A DNA stretch of 64,000 nt from Euonymus europaeus (taxonomy: Eukaryota > Streptophyta > Magnoliopsida > Celastrales > Celastraceae): NCBI GenBank assembly GCA_963580455.1, contig OY756957.1, positions 21,493,001 to 21,557,000 on the forward strand. The letters are read 5' to 3'. Each line of letters starts with the position of its first letter. The stretch's first letter is position 1. Below are positions 48,627-60,074 of the stretch, one piece after another. The position numbers and the translations under genes were made by a program. The notes beneath the pieces were generated by a model. It was not told the DNA's origin and ran no database searches. It saw only the letters and a program-made list of their open reading frames with translations.

Positions 48627-48641
48627 GCTGCCCCTTTATAT
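48627..48641 (-). other. polypurine tract of the 14.2-kb element
   Basis: The minus strand reads ATATAAAGGGGCAGC directly before the 3' LTR. AAAGGGGCAGC is the form I associate with Ogre-type elements. Confidence 0.75.
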
Positions 48642-48829
48642 GTCATTTACCAAAACAATGGTGTAATAAAATGCAAAAACTAAAACTTACCTTGTGGGAG
48701 CGGAAAACAAGAAAACCTGGTATCTCAGCTTATTGACCAATCGAACTTTGCTATCTTAACGTAGGAAAACAAAATTTTCATCTTGAAGTGCAAACATGAA
48801 TTTTGCCGATTTAGTACGAGACAGGAGAT

Positions 48830-49455
48830 ATAAATGTTTGTCTTCTCAACGTGTAACATAAATTAAATAAATGTTCATCTTCTCAATATGGAATATAATG
48901 TAAAGATTCGTCTTCTTGACGTGGAAAATAAATTAAATAAATATTCGTCTTCTTGACGTAGGATAGAATGTAAAGATTCATCTTCTCGACGTGAAATAAA
49001 AATGAAAATATTCATCTTGTCGACATAGAGCATAAATGTTCATCTTCTCAAAGTAGGATAGAATGTAAAGATCAATCTTGTTGACGTGGAATATAAATTA
49101 AATAAATGTTCGTCTTTTCGATGTGGGATAGAATGTAAAGATTCGTCTTCTCTTCGTGGAATAAAAATGAAAAGATTGTCTTCTTGACGTGGAGCATAAA
49201 AGTTCGTCTTCTAGACGTGAAACAGAATGTAAAGATTCGTCTTCTTGACGTGGAATAAAAATGAAAAGATTCGTCTTCTCGACATGGAACATAAATGTTC
49301 GTCTTCTAGATGTGAAACATAAATTAAATACATATTCGTCTTCTCAATGTGGAACATAAATGTTCGTCTTCTTGACGTGGAACATAATGTAAAGATTTGT
49401 CTTCTCGAAGTGGAATAAAAATGAAAATATTCGTCTTCTCAACGTGGAACATAAA
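48830..49455. repeat. 33/37-bp tandem array, left block
   Basis: About 17 units built on CGTCTTCTCGACGTGGAACATAAA. TCTTCT landmarks lie at 48841, 48878, 48911, 48948 and 48981, so the unit alternates between 37 and 33 bp. Variants end in AAATTAAATAAAT or GAATGTAAAGATT, giving a two-unit higher order of about 70 bp. The array is interrupted at 49456 by a solo LTR and continues at 51462. Confidence 0.88.
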
Positions 49456-51456
49456 TGTAACACCCCGAGTCATGGGATAGCTTACGCGATAAGGCAAAGT
49501 GACATAAGTGATATTTATTATGATTTTTAGCGTATGCAATATTATGTGTTAAATAGAATCGGAATATTTTTCATCAATTTTATATAGGAAATAAAAATTA
49601 TGAGAACCATAATTATAATAATTGGAGTTGAAACGAAATTACCAAGAATTTTGGAAGCCAGAAATAGAATAGGAAAATAATTATATGTAATGGCAAAACT
49701 GTAAATAGGGGAGGGTTCCACGTGTAATTAAAGAAGACCAAGCAAGGTAGAAATGTAAATGAGCAGTAAATCAATTAAATATAAAAATAAAATAAAAAGA
49801 AAAAGGTGGGACGAAAATCGAGAAAACCCTATTCCCAGTGGTGATGGCGGACGAAAATCTGGCTTCTCATTCCAGCGACGAACAGCGACCATGAGGACAC
49901 CGGAATGACGAGCTCGAGGAAGGGAGTTTAACCGTACTGTTTTCGGACGGAAAGGAGTTAACTACGGCCGTCAAGGGAGGGGAAGAGGAGAGCGGTGCCG
50001 CCACCTTCAGGGCGTCGATCCGTCATCTTCCGGCCACCTTTCAGGTACATACCACCATGGATGGGTTCGTCGTCGCACTATCTACCAAATCGAGACCACT
50101 GTGAGGTCCACCGCCCCTTGATCGGTTGGATTTTAATTTCATTTATTAATATTTAATGTAATTAATGAAAATAGTTATTTGTGAGTTAAATATATTAAGA
50201 TAATGGTATTAGTAAATAAGTTGAACAAAAAGCAATAATATTAATAAATTAATTAAGGACAATAGTATTAACAAATTATTGTGTACGTGTTTGTGTCTGT
50301 TAGACCCGTTAAGAGTGACCACCGGGTCAAGTTGTCCCTGTTGGATATTATGTTGAGTAATTAATCGTAATAAGTTAATTATATTAAATTAATGATATTA
50401 ATAAAATAAATTAAGTAAAAGATAATAGTAATAAATGAATTAAAGATTTTGGGATTAATAAATAATTGTGGGTATTGTAGGAGTTTCAGGAACTCATCCT
50501 TGTAATTAAATTATCGAGATTACGGAGCACATCGCTGTAAGTAATATCCAACTGTATTACAGAACAACGTGATAAATGTTTTGCTATGTTATAACTGTAT
50601 AAAATGTGTTGTTTGTTTGCATTAATTGATTGTCTTGGAATTACGATGTGTCATATGATGATGCAACTGTATTATTGAATACTGAGATGGTTGTTTGTTA
50701 ATATTGGTTCTGGATGAAATGTGAGGTGAAAGTATAATGCTTATGAATGTAATGTTTACTGTTTGTTCTGCATGAAGCATGTCATATCATGACATACATG
50801 ACCTGCATGTAAAGATAAAAATGTTTTATGGACCGGATACTACTACTTAACAGGGGGTATATGTTGAGGTTATGTTAACTGAAAATGAAAAATGTTTTAT
50901 TGACTAGAAGGTGTTCTTTGGTAGAACCCTCAATTAAAGAAAAATCCCGACCGGTTGTTCTGGAGCATTGTATCTAGGTTAGGGCCAAAGTACTGGAAAA
51001 GAATTTAAATGGTTGATTGCTCTTTAAAGAAACGGTTCACGTGCATTCATGCATAGATATTACTTGCTAGGCCTTGGCTCACTATGTTCCGTGATGCAGG
51101 TTATGATCTCTCATATGATTGTGCTGACCTAGAAGTTGATGGTGTCGCTGCGGATCCATGGTGATGATGCTCATGTGTTAGAAGTAGGGTTGTGCTTAAT
51201 TTAAGTTATTGGCTTTTGTGTTCGGTTAACTTGATTAGAAGGTGACATTGTTCTTAAGTTATTTTTAGAAGTTGGATGACCTAGTAATAATAATATTATT
51301 ATATGAGAGACTTATTGATGTTTAAGTAGCGTGTTGTTCAGCTTGGGGTGGTATTAATTACATATGTTAGTAAATGTTGTAAAAGTTAAAGTTTATAGGA
51401 GTAGCATTCTGACTCGTGAACCCGCATAATTGGGTGTCATGGGTCGGGGCGTTACA
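49456..51456 (+). mobile_element. solo LTR, Tekay-like, TSD ATAAA
   Basis: A 2001-bp unit runs TGTAACACCCCGAG to GGGCGTTACA, with ATAAA at 49451-49455 and 51457-51461. No PBS, PPT or coding region inside. It is a larger relative of the solo LTR at 22521 (shared ends, 'GGCTCACTATGTTCCGTGATGCAGG'-type block, 'CCGACCGGTTGTTCTG.AGCA' block). Contains a GC-rich segment at about 49840-50110. Confidence 0.93.
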
Positions 51457-51461
51457 ATAAA

Positions 51462-51665
51462 TGTTCATCTTCTCGACATGGAACATAATGTAAAGATTCG
51501 TTTACTCGACGTGGAACATAAATTAAATAAATATTTGTCTTCTCGACGTGGAACATAAACCAAATAAATATTAGTCTTCTCAATGTGCAACAAAATATAA
51601 AGGTTTGTCCTCTCGACGTGGAACATAAACTAAATAAATGTTCGTCTTGTTGACTTTGGGTAAAT
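51462..51665. repeat. 33/37-bp tandem array, right block
   Basis: Continuation of the left block after the solo LTR, with about six units on the same CTTCTCGACGTGGAACATAAA core. Beyond 51665 a looser repeat of 'CATT.CCGGCTTGGCTAAAA' type follows to about 51920. Confidence 0.85.
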
Positions 51666-52099
51666 GATTGTTTCAATCATTACCGGCCTTAAGGAAATTT
51701 AATTTTTTGTTTATTTTTTGAATCATTCTCGGCTTTGCTGAAATATTTTTTTTTTGATTTTCTTTGATTTTGTTTTATTCAATAGAAACTGCACAACATC
51801 ATTAGAGTCATTCCCGACTTGGCTAAAATTTAGACATGATTTTTCTTTTTGAATTTTTAAAATAAAGAAAAATATTCGGGATCATTGTAGCCATTCCTAG
51901 CTTGGCAAAAACTGAAACATTGGCTAGACTTGAGTTGGACCTAAGTTACCCTTGCTGAAAAATGGTCTGAGCCTTGAGGTTAAGAATTTCTTGACTCGGG
52001 TTGGACCCTAGTTCTGCACCATATTCATGAGCACAGTCAACATGTGCTCCAACCTTTACTATCTCGCCTCCAACTGGTCCAAGCGAGCCAGTATTTCCT

Positions 52100-52960
52100 G
52101 CATACAATCAAAAGGTGACAACTCAGTAATAGATTGAAATGATTCCTATGGTAACGTAGCCCGAGGCTGTGATTTTCGTCGCCTCTTGGCAGTCGCAGTC
52201 ATGTGGCCAATACTTTGCCACCATGTATTTTTATCCATAACAGTCACTAAATATTTTAAGGAGTTTATGAATTGCGGAGGGTGAATGCCTTTACTTAACA
52301 ACAATCGTGTAATAACCTTGGAAAATATTGTTTATCTATCCTTGTAGTCCGATTCTCCACAAAATTCTTGGCTTTTACAATACTCTCCATGTACATCTCA
52401 CCAATATCGAACCATGTGCCCTTATACATGTTTTATAGGGCACAAAGAATGCTACATGCTCTCTATTGGTTATGGCCAATAGAGCAAAGGTTGGATCGAA
52501 TGGCTTCATCCAATAATCACATTTTTTTTGCCAAATATGCACGACGTGTAGCATTAGCATTCCTATCTCCCTTCCCTTAACACATGTCATCAATCATCTC
52601 ATTTTTCAATGCAGAGATGGGCACTTTGAAGCTCGTGGTGACATCATAAGTAGGAGGATATTCTACACAGGAGCAAATATCGGCCGTGGTGAATCAGACC
52701 CCGATACCTGCCACATCCACTTGATAAATTGACTGAGGTCCAGTCCTATAACTAGGAGGAAACTTTTGAAGAGTTTCGCAAAAACACTGAACTATCCAAT
52801 GATATACGAGTATATCTCCTTTCGGATCTGGATAGATAAAAAACAGCATGGAATGATCCTAAAGGTAGTGCAGTGCCCAACGAGTATCGGTCTCTCTTAG
52901 AATAGCAGGATCGATCCGTCGTTCAGGGATAATCTTTGCTTTAGCAAACAATGCGATTGC
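52100..52960 (-). pseudogene. degraded coding stretch, function unknown
   Basis: The minus strand shows long interrupted frames with coding-like composition: RETDTRWALHYL, PDPKGDILVYHWIVQCF, FPPSYRTGPQSIYQVDVAG, then YPPTYDVTTSFKVPISALKNEMIDD. Stops appear every 30-60 codons. I recognise no domain. It is in the sense orientation of the surrounding element, in its 3' half, where pol would be expected, but none of the pol motifs is present. Confidence 0.4.
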
Positions 52961-53149
52961 TTGTGAGCGGAGTTACAGACTATTGTCCATTCGTTAGATT
53001 TGATGTAGGACGGTGGATTTAAAAGATGAATGATGGTAAATTATGGATATGCGGGAACAAAATCAAGAATGACGAGCAGTTGTGTCAATGAAGAAAGGAA
53101 AAATGAGAATAAAACTGGAATTAGTGAGAGATGGAGCTTGGGGTGTCGT

Positions 53150-53960
53150 CAGTGAAGGAAGCTAGGAAAGAGATGAAGTGTAGAGAAAGCGAGCAAATGA
53201 GAGAAATGACAAAGACGTGTTGCTCAGTTAAGAAGAAAAATAAGAAATTTGGCAAGAAAAGACAAAGGTCATTATGGATGGGCAGCAAAATTGTCAAAAA
53301 GAGATTGAAGAATCGTGATGAATGGGTGATAGTGACGTAAAGAGGCGATGCTTGGTGGAAAAGACAATGATATGGACAGAAGAGATAAAGATCATTGAGG
53401 AAGAGTTGACAAATTTGCAAGAAATGGATGTAGAGGAGGAAAATAGGGATATCACCTGAGCCGATTATAAAGACGCAGTTGAGATGGGGAAGAGACACGA
53501 TAGAGATAGGCAAGAAAAATATGGCCAACAGATACAAAATATTTTGAAAACATATGCCAGGAAAATGAAATAAATGAAGAAAGTCGTGCATGCCTCAGCT
53601 CTGATTGGGACAGTGAAGCGACGTGATAGAGATGGGGAGGAAAATATGGTCAAAAGAAACAAAATATTTTGAAAACACATGCCACGAAAATGAAAGAAAG
53701 GAAGAAAGTGGCGCATGTTTAAGCTGTGACTGGGATGGGGAGAAAAAATATGGCCAAAAGAAACCAAATATCTTGAAAACACATGCCATGAAAATGAAAG
53801 AAATGAAGAAAGTCACGCATGCCTGAGCTGTGACTGGGACGGGGAAGAGACATGATAGAGATGGGGATGAAAAATTTGGCCAAAAGAGACAAGTGGTTTG
53901 AAAAAAATGTCAAGAAAGAGAGACTGGAGGAAATGTTGAAACGTCTTTTTTTTTTCAATG
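53150..53960. repeat. purine-rich minisatellite, units of about 103-126 bp
   Basis: An AAAAATATGGCCAA landmark occurs at 53515, 53640 (GGTCAA variant), 53743 and 53869 (ATTTGG variant). Spacings are 125, 103 and 126 bp; the short one lacks a block of about 20 bp (AGACA.GATAGAGAT). Each unit has TGAGCTGTGACTGGGA, then TTTTGAAAACACATGCCA and GAAAATGAAA.AAA.GAAG. More diverged copies precede at 53150-53460. Confidence 0.8.
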
Positions 53961-54451
53961 CATGTCTAGAAGTTATTAGTTGTGAATATGGGATGAAATA
54001 ATTGATCGGGGTTTATAGCCTCCCATTAGGGCGATGATTGAAAAGTGACAACTTTGTAATTGAAAATCTGCAATTAATGCCAGAATATGCAACTAGATTT
54101 GTGGGCCACTTCCTGCTTGGCCTGGATATATAAAATATTCCGAGCAAGTGATGCGTACCTGATTCGTGAAGATTGTTTGAATTTGTATTGTTTGAACAAA
54201 CCTATCAAAGGATAAGCAATATGCGACGATGATGCATGTAAGGACATATATTGCTCAATCATGAATGTCTCATGTGGAATGAATGCATGTATTCATTAGG
54301 CCCTATCATTCTCAAGCACGCATGCAAATACCAGTTGCTAAACCAATATACTGTTTTGTAGGAATTAACTATCTGACTCATAAAGCTCTATGCACACACT
54401 CTATATTCTGATTAAAAGAGGACCAACCTTCATTTGAGAACCCAACTCTCA

Positions 54452-54570
54452 AGTTTTCTTTTCTTTTCCTTTCTTTTTCTCCTTTTTCTTTTCCTTTCTT
54501 TTTCTCCTTTTTCTTTTTCTTGTTTCTTGTTTCCTTTTTGCTTTTGCTTTTGCTTTTGCTTTTGTTTTTG
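54452..54570. repeat. CT-rich simple repeat
   Basis: (CTTTT)n and (TTTCTC)n followed by four or more GCTTTT units. A Lys-rich open frame on the minus strand is the mirror of this composition and is not a gene. Confidence 0.9.
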
Positions 54571-55047
54571 TTTTATTGGATTTCAATAATGACCAATTTT
54601 CTTCAAAACTTATATGTGCACACAAAACTTCTTTTTCCATTTTTATGTTTCGGATCATCCCTCTCCCGATAATATATGTCTTGACCAAAGGTTTTTTTTT
54701 AAATCTAGTGTAGGATACCAACATCTATCAATGTCCTGATAAAAGTAATATTCAGATGCACTTAACACATTTTCTGTCAAAACTTTTTCGATGATGAATT
54801 CAATATTATGACTATGCATGCCAATAATTGAAATCAAACGAGAAATTTTTTGGAAGATGATTGAGATTTGGAAATAGAGGAGCAAAGCCAAAGAAATGAA
54901 TAATATGATGAAATTTAATTGAAAATGATGGCTGGCGGTAGGAAGCACATTTATACTGAGGTATATATATACAAGAATGTAGGGATGTCAAAGAAATGAG
55001 GGACATACTGAGTTTTTCCAAGATAAAATTGTGATAATTTAAATATT

Positions 55048-55326
55048 ACACCAAAACTAACCTAGTTTTGGTGTGCCACTAATTAGCAATTATCAAATCC
55101 ACTCGCATAAGGTTATCTCTGAACCTTTCATATTTGTCAGCAAGCTTTTTCTTCTGATGAAATAATCGCACCAAAAACTTCCCCAATTTTGGTGCGTGTT
55201 TAATTGACTATTACTATGTGTGAACTTTCAATATCTGTCAACAGATTTCTCCTTTGGGCTGAATTTCTTCCAGGGTGAAATATATAATAACGTATGACAT
55301 GGACCAAAACTACCCCAATTTTGGTG
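55048..55326. repeat. three hairpin-forming repeats, about 120-134 bp apart
   Basis: ACACCAAAACTAacctAGTTTTGGTGT-type inverted repeats lie at 55048-55074 (near-perfect 11-bp stem), 55168-55195 (9-bp GCACCAAAA stem) and 55302-55326 (ACCAAAA stem). Each is followed by a similar spacer (ATCTGTCA, TTTCTTC). They are diverged units of a tandem repeat whose best-kept part is the hairpin. Confidence 0.7.
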
Positions 55327-55632
55327 CGTGTTTCAAATTACTGAGGCAAAATCTAGCTATCATAAAGTCTATTCTGCACCTTCACCCATATCAATACAAG
55401 TCAAATTGACAACCAATCCTGACACTATCCAAAATTCAAAAAGCCCATATTTCAACTATTCATTTGAAATTTGAACTCACAGTCTGAATTGAATGTGTTT
55501 CTTTTTCTTTTTCTTTTATTTTTTTTTGCCCCTAATTTTTGCCTAGAACGCCCTTTCAGCTTTTTACTCTAGCGAGATTTTTTTTTTCATTTTCATAAAC
55601 TTCTCAAACAATGGTTGTACCAATGCAAGGGT

Positions 55633-57731
55633 TGCTTCCTGATTGAAATCCCTGGTCTTCATGATTTTCCGGACGATAAAAATTATGTTGTTGGGCTTGT
55701 GCAGTCGAAAACTGCATGGTATGCATTGCAAAGCCACTGGACAACTGATTAGGCATATGAGTCATGGTCCCATGATAGCCTACAATAGATGTTGTTAACA
55801 TATCAAGAATTTTGCATAGGTGTTCGAGACATGCCTCGATCTGCATTAGCCTTTCAACAATAGTAGTGGTTCCGGATGAAATAGGGTTGCTTTTGTACCC
55901 CTCTAGGATCAAACCAATCATAATTATTCAAATAGTTACATTGAAGATGACAAATGACGAGAAAAGATATGGAGTAAATCAATACAGTAGCTAAATTTGT
56001 TCACAGAAACACATCAAATAACTTCCTAAAAAGATAAACAACAATAGTAAAATGTCTGCAATGCTCAACAATTAATGAAATGATGGAAAATAAATGCTTC
56101 CTGATTGAAATCCCTGGTCTTCATGATTTTCCGGACGATAAAAATTATGTTGTTGGGCTTGTGTAGTCGAAAACTGCATGGTATGCATTGCAAAGCCACT
56201 GGACAACTGATTAGGCATATGAGTCATGGTCCCATGATAGCCTACAATATATGTTGTTAACATATCAAGAATTTTGCATAGGTGTTCGAGACATGCCTCG
56301 ATCTGCATTAGCCTTTCAACAATAGTAGTGGTTCCGAATGAAATAGGGTTGCTTTTGTACCCCTCTAGGATCAAACCAATCATAATTATTCAAATAGTTA
56401 CATTGAAGATAACAAATGACGAGAAAAGATATGGAGTAAATCAATACAGTAGCTAAATTTGTTCACAGAAACACATCAAATAACTTCCTAAAAAGATAAA
56501 CAACAATAGTAAAATGTCTGCAATGCTCAACAATTAATGAAATGATGGAAAATATTTGCTTCCTGATTGAAATCCCTGGTCTTCATGATTTTCCGGACGA
56601 TAAAAATTATGTTGTTGGGCTTGTGCAGTCGAAAACTGCATGGTATGCATTGCAAAGCCACTGGACAACTGATTAGGCATATGAGTCATGGTCCCATGAT
56701 AGCCTACAATATATGTTGTTAACATATCAAGAATTTTGCATAGGTGTTCGAGACATGCCTCGATCTGCATTAGCCTTTCAACAATAGTAGTGGTTCCGGA
56801 TGAAATAGGGTTGCTTTTGTACCCCTCTAGGATCAAACCAATCATAATTATTCAAATAGTTACATTGAAGATAACAAATGACGAGAAAAGATATGGAGTA
56901 AATCAATACAGTAGCTAAATTTGTTCACAGAAACACATCAAATAACTTCCTAAAAAGATAAACAACAATAGTAAAATGTCTGCAATGCTCAACAATTAAT
57001 GAAATGATGGAAAATAAATGCTTCCTGATTGAAATCCCTGGTCTTCATGATTTTCCGGACGATAAAAATTATGTTGTTGGGCTTGTGCAGTCGAAAACTG
57101 CATGGTATGCATTGCAAAGCCACTGGACAACTGATTAGGCATATGAGTCATGGTCCCATGATAGCCTACAATATATGTTGTTAACATATCAAGAATTTTG
57201 CATAGGTGTTCGAGACATGCCTCGATCTGCATTAGCCTTTCAACAATAGTAGTGGTTCCGGATGAAATAGGGTTGCTTTTGTACCCCTCTAGGATCAAAC
57301 CAATCATAATTATTCAAATAGTTACATTGAAGATAACAAATGACGAGAAAAGATATGGAGTAAATCAATACAGTAGCTAAATTTGTTCACAGAAACACAT
57401 CAAATAACTTCCTAAAAAGATAAACAACAATAGTAAAATGTCTGCAATGCTCAACAATTAATGAAATGATGGAAAATAAATGCTTCCTGATTGAAATCCC
57501 TGGTCTTCATGATTTTCCGGACGATAAAAATTATGTTGTTGGGCTTGTGCAGTCGAAAACTGCATGGTATGCATTGCAAAGCCACTGGACAACTGATTAG
57601 GCATATGAGTCATGGTCCCATGATAGCCTACAATATATGTTGTTAACATATCAAGAATTTTGCATAGGTGTTCGAGACATGCCTCGATCTGCATTAGCCT
57701 TTCAACAATAGTAGTGGTTCCGGATGAAATA
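55633..57731. repeat. 462-bp tandem array, 4.5 near-identical copies
   Basis: The TGCTTCCTGATTGAAATCCC landmark lies at 55633, 56095, 56557, 57019 and 57481, exactly 462 bp apart. The last copy stops at 57731, where unique coding DNA begins. I see only a few single-base differences among copies (e.g. GTAGATG/ATATATG, CCGGATG/CCGAATG, AAATAAA/AAATATT). Each copy holds the minus-strand frame VERLMQIEACLEHLCKILDM, and 462 is divisible by 3, but a stop ends the frame in each unit's spacer. Confidence 0.95.
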
Positions 57732-58531
57732 GAATGAGGAACAGTAGAAGATTCAGCCTCTATATGAGTATCAATAATTTCATCATCTTCGTATCTTCTG
57801 ATTATCCTATAATCAATCACACATTTTGGATACTACAACTCCTCATACGGTTCCCAAAGAACCCCATCTCTCATGCACAATGTACATATCAGAGAAGGCA
57901 AACAAAGCCCTATGGTTGTTGTATTGCAACAACTATGGACAATAGAATTGTGTAAATTTTTTATCAATATCAATTGACTTTCTACACATAATAGAATAAA
58001 GCAAAATTGCTCTATTTTTTGGAATGTAAGTTGAATGGGTGCTTGGCATAAGTTTTGCCCAGATAAACTGCATCCAGGTCCTGCTATTTTTGGTCATAGC
58101 TGATGTGGGGAATGAGACTTCCACCCCTCAAAATTTCTTCCAGGCAGCGCCTCGTTTACACAATGTGCGAATCACTTCATCCATGATGGTGTCCAACTCT
58201 AGGAAGGCAGAGAAATCGTCATTGAAAATATCTGGAAGATTGTAAACAACATTGATGGTTTTGCTATCAAATGGGACCATCATACCCCAAACATATTCAT
58301 GTTCATATCCTACCACCGCATTAGCATAAAATTCCCTTTTCACTGGAACAACTGCAGGTTTTGGCTGTGCAACAAAATTCGCTGAACTCTGATCAGCAAA
58401 ATTCTTGCGATGGCCAGCTCTGCTATAAAAGAAGCTACGAAACCTCTTTTTAGAATATTTTTTCGCCCCCTTACTGATTCTCGATATCTTTCAAATGCTT
58501 CTTGATAGATAAAACGATTTAAATCAGACAT
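57731..58531 (-). pseudogene. ORF1-like 'putative plant transposon protein' segment
   Basis: On the minus strand from Met 58531 (MSDLNRFIYQEAFERYRES, then NILKRGF): VKREFYANAVV (58343), MMVPFDSKTINVVYNLPDIF, VIRTLCKRGAAWKK, SFPTSAMTKNSRTWMQFIWA (about 58120-58060), PKNRAILLYSIMCRKSIDI, and an acidic tail (RRYEDDEIID). The order REFYAN, VPFD..TIN..LPD, L...GA.W, A..W..FI.A.L.PT.H, R..LLY.I..GKSIDV is that of the plant transposon protein family I know as Transposase_32. Frameshifts near 58340, 58130 and 57935 break it. The tail runs straight into repeat unit 5. Confidence 0.65.
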
Positions 58532-58699
58532 CTAAGGGGATTGCTCGTGTTGTCTTTTGGAAGTCATAAAGATGAGCTAAACTGAAGCAATTCAAAATTG
58601 ACTGGTAAAGTAGGAGAGAATTGCTCAGTTATGAAGGATTTCAAACAAGGTATTCTAGTGGTTTACAAGAAAAAAAACTTGGCAAATGACTTGCTAATA

Positions 58700-58990
58700 A
58701 AAATGAGTTGACAGTGGAGATATGCGACTCAAAGAGGAAGAAAAAGAAGTTGGCTAGAAGAGACAAACATCATTAAAGAAGTGTTGAATAAAAATGGCAT
58801 GAAAGAGAGGAAGGGGAAGAAAAGTCGGGATGCACGCTTGAGTAGGTGAAAGAGATGACGAAGAAATGTGGCAAAATGTGGCAAAAAGACAAAAAATCAT
58901 TAAGGTAGAGTTGAAAAATTAACAAGAACAGGGAGACAAGGGAGGAAGGTTGAGATGCACGCCTGAGCTAGTGATAGAAATGGTGAGTGG
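58700..58990. repeat. diverged minisatellite, second block
   Basis: Two to three units of about 120 bp with AAAAGACAAA.ATCATTAA, GATGCACGCCTGAG and TGATAGAAATGG, clearly related to the block at 53150-53960. The two blocks lie on either side of the 462-bp array and the ORF1-like segment. Confidence 0.6.
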
Positions 58991-60053
58991 CTATGAAATA
59001 ACTCATTTAGAAACCGAAAGATTCGCAGACAAGGAAATAACTCATTTAACAACAGAATTTGTCTTCATATGATCAACATCGTAAACTGCACCTATCTGCT
59101 CCCCAACCATGCTTATTATTGATGATATCAGTTGAAGACATTTGAGTTATATTAAAACCGTTAGCCTTAACCTCATGGTCATTGCAAAATATCCTCACCA
59201 TTTCAACCCTCAAAGCAATCATGCATGATAATAAGTCAAAACATGTCACCATTATCAACCAGCACGTGACCTCATAACAAAAATAATCATTGCACTCTCC
59301 ACTTGTATGAGAGCCATATTCTCCTTGCTGAATTTCTTCCATAATCTGTTTGGTTTGCCTTAGGTCTTATGCACCAGAGGGTAAAAAAATCTTGGACTTC
59401 TTTTTAATAAAATATTTTCATCTCAGAAAAAGGAAGTTGCAAGTCTTTACATGGTGCACTTGTCATTTTCTCAGTCATTTGATAGACATTCTATTTTTTC
59501 ACTGTCTATGAGGATTCAAATCTAACATGACTATCAAGATGGCAAAAATATCTGCAATTTGAGCTTTGAATTCATCAACTGCAAGTTATCAACAACTCAT
59601 TCTGCCAAATAGATTGTTATCACACTCCTATTTACAGCCTTATGGGTAGCATATACGATGTCATATTTTGACAATAACATCTATCATTTTTTAATTTTTT
59701 CCTCAAGAAATTGTTTCTTAAGAAAAAAAACGCACTTGATATACTTCGTTCTCGACTGAATTATCTCAAACTTTCTGATGATGTCTTTGAATTGTACTCT
59801 TGTCCGAATGTGTAAAATATCAATCAAATGCTACAAAATGAACAAACTATCAGACCCAAAATCATACAAAAAATATACAAATATATCACAAAACGTATAT
59901 ACGCAAAAGAATTCCAACATATATAGAAGTAAATGAAAGAAAGAAAGAAAGAAAGAACAAAATATATATACACACACACACACAAAATATGAAAATAAAT
60001 CAAAAAAATAGTTTGGCCCTTATTTAAGCAAACTTGGCTTGATCCTCGAGAAG
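58991..60053. other. element leader, no gene recognised
   Basis: Between the minisatellite and the PBS. Contains an 89-codon minus-strand frame (59342-59073) of no recognised family and simple repeats (GAAA)n and (AC)n at about 59935-59985. Confidence 0.45.
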
Positions 60054-60072
60054 ATCCCCAACAGAGTCGCCA
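60054..60072 (-). other. primer binding site, Ogre-like (tRNA-Arg type)
   Basis: The minus strand reads TGGCGACTCTGTTGGGGAT, two bases inside the 5' LTR at 60075. TGGCGACTCTG.TGGGGA is the PBS I associate with Ogre elements and tRNA-Arg; that assignment is from memory. Confidence 0.75.
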
Positions 60073-60074
60073 GT

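Noticed and set aside
49098..51676. Minus-strand frames with repeated VPRREDEHL-like peptides
   Set aside because: They are translations of the 33/37-bp tandem array and are interrupted by a solo LTR. No evidence of a real protein.
53121..53591. 156-residue minus-strand frame that looks like a membrane protein
   Set aside because: It is the complement of a purine-rich minisatellite. Repeated Phe/Leu/Ser/His codons follow from composition, and similar frames appear in each unit.
56274..57380. 60-residue plus-strand frames repeated in each 462-bp unit
   Set aside because: They are the opposite-strand shadow of the ORF1-like C-terminal frame, copied with the repeat.
55633..57731. Regular direct repeats as a CRISPR-like array
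   Set aside because: The units are 462 bp without unique spacers, and the genome is a plant's. It is a tandem duplication.
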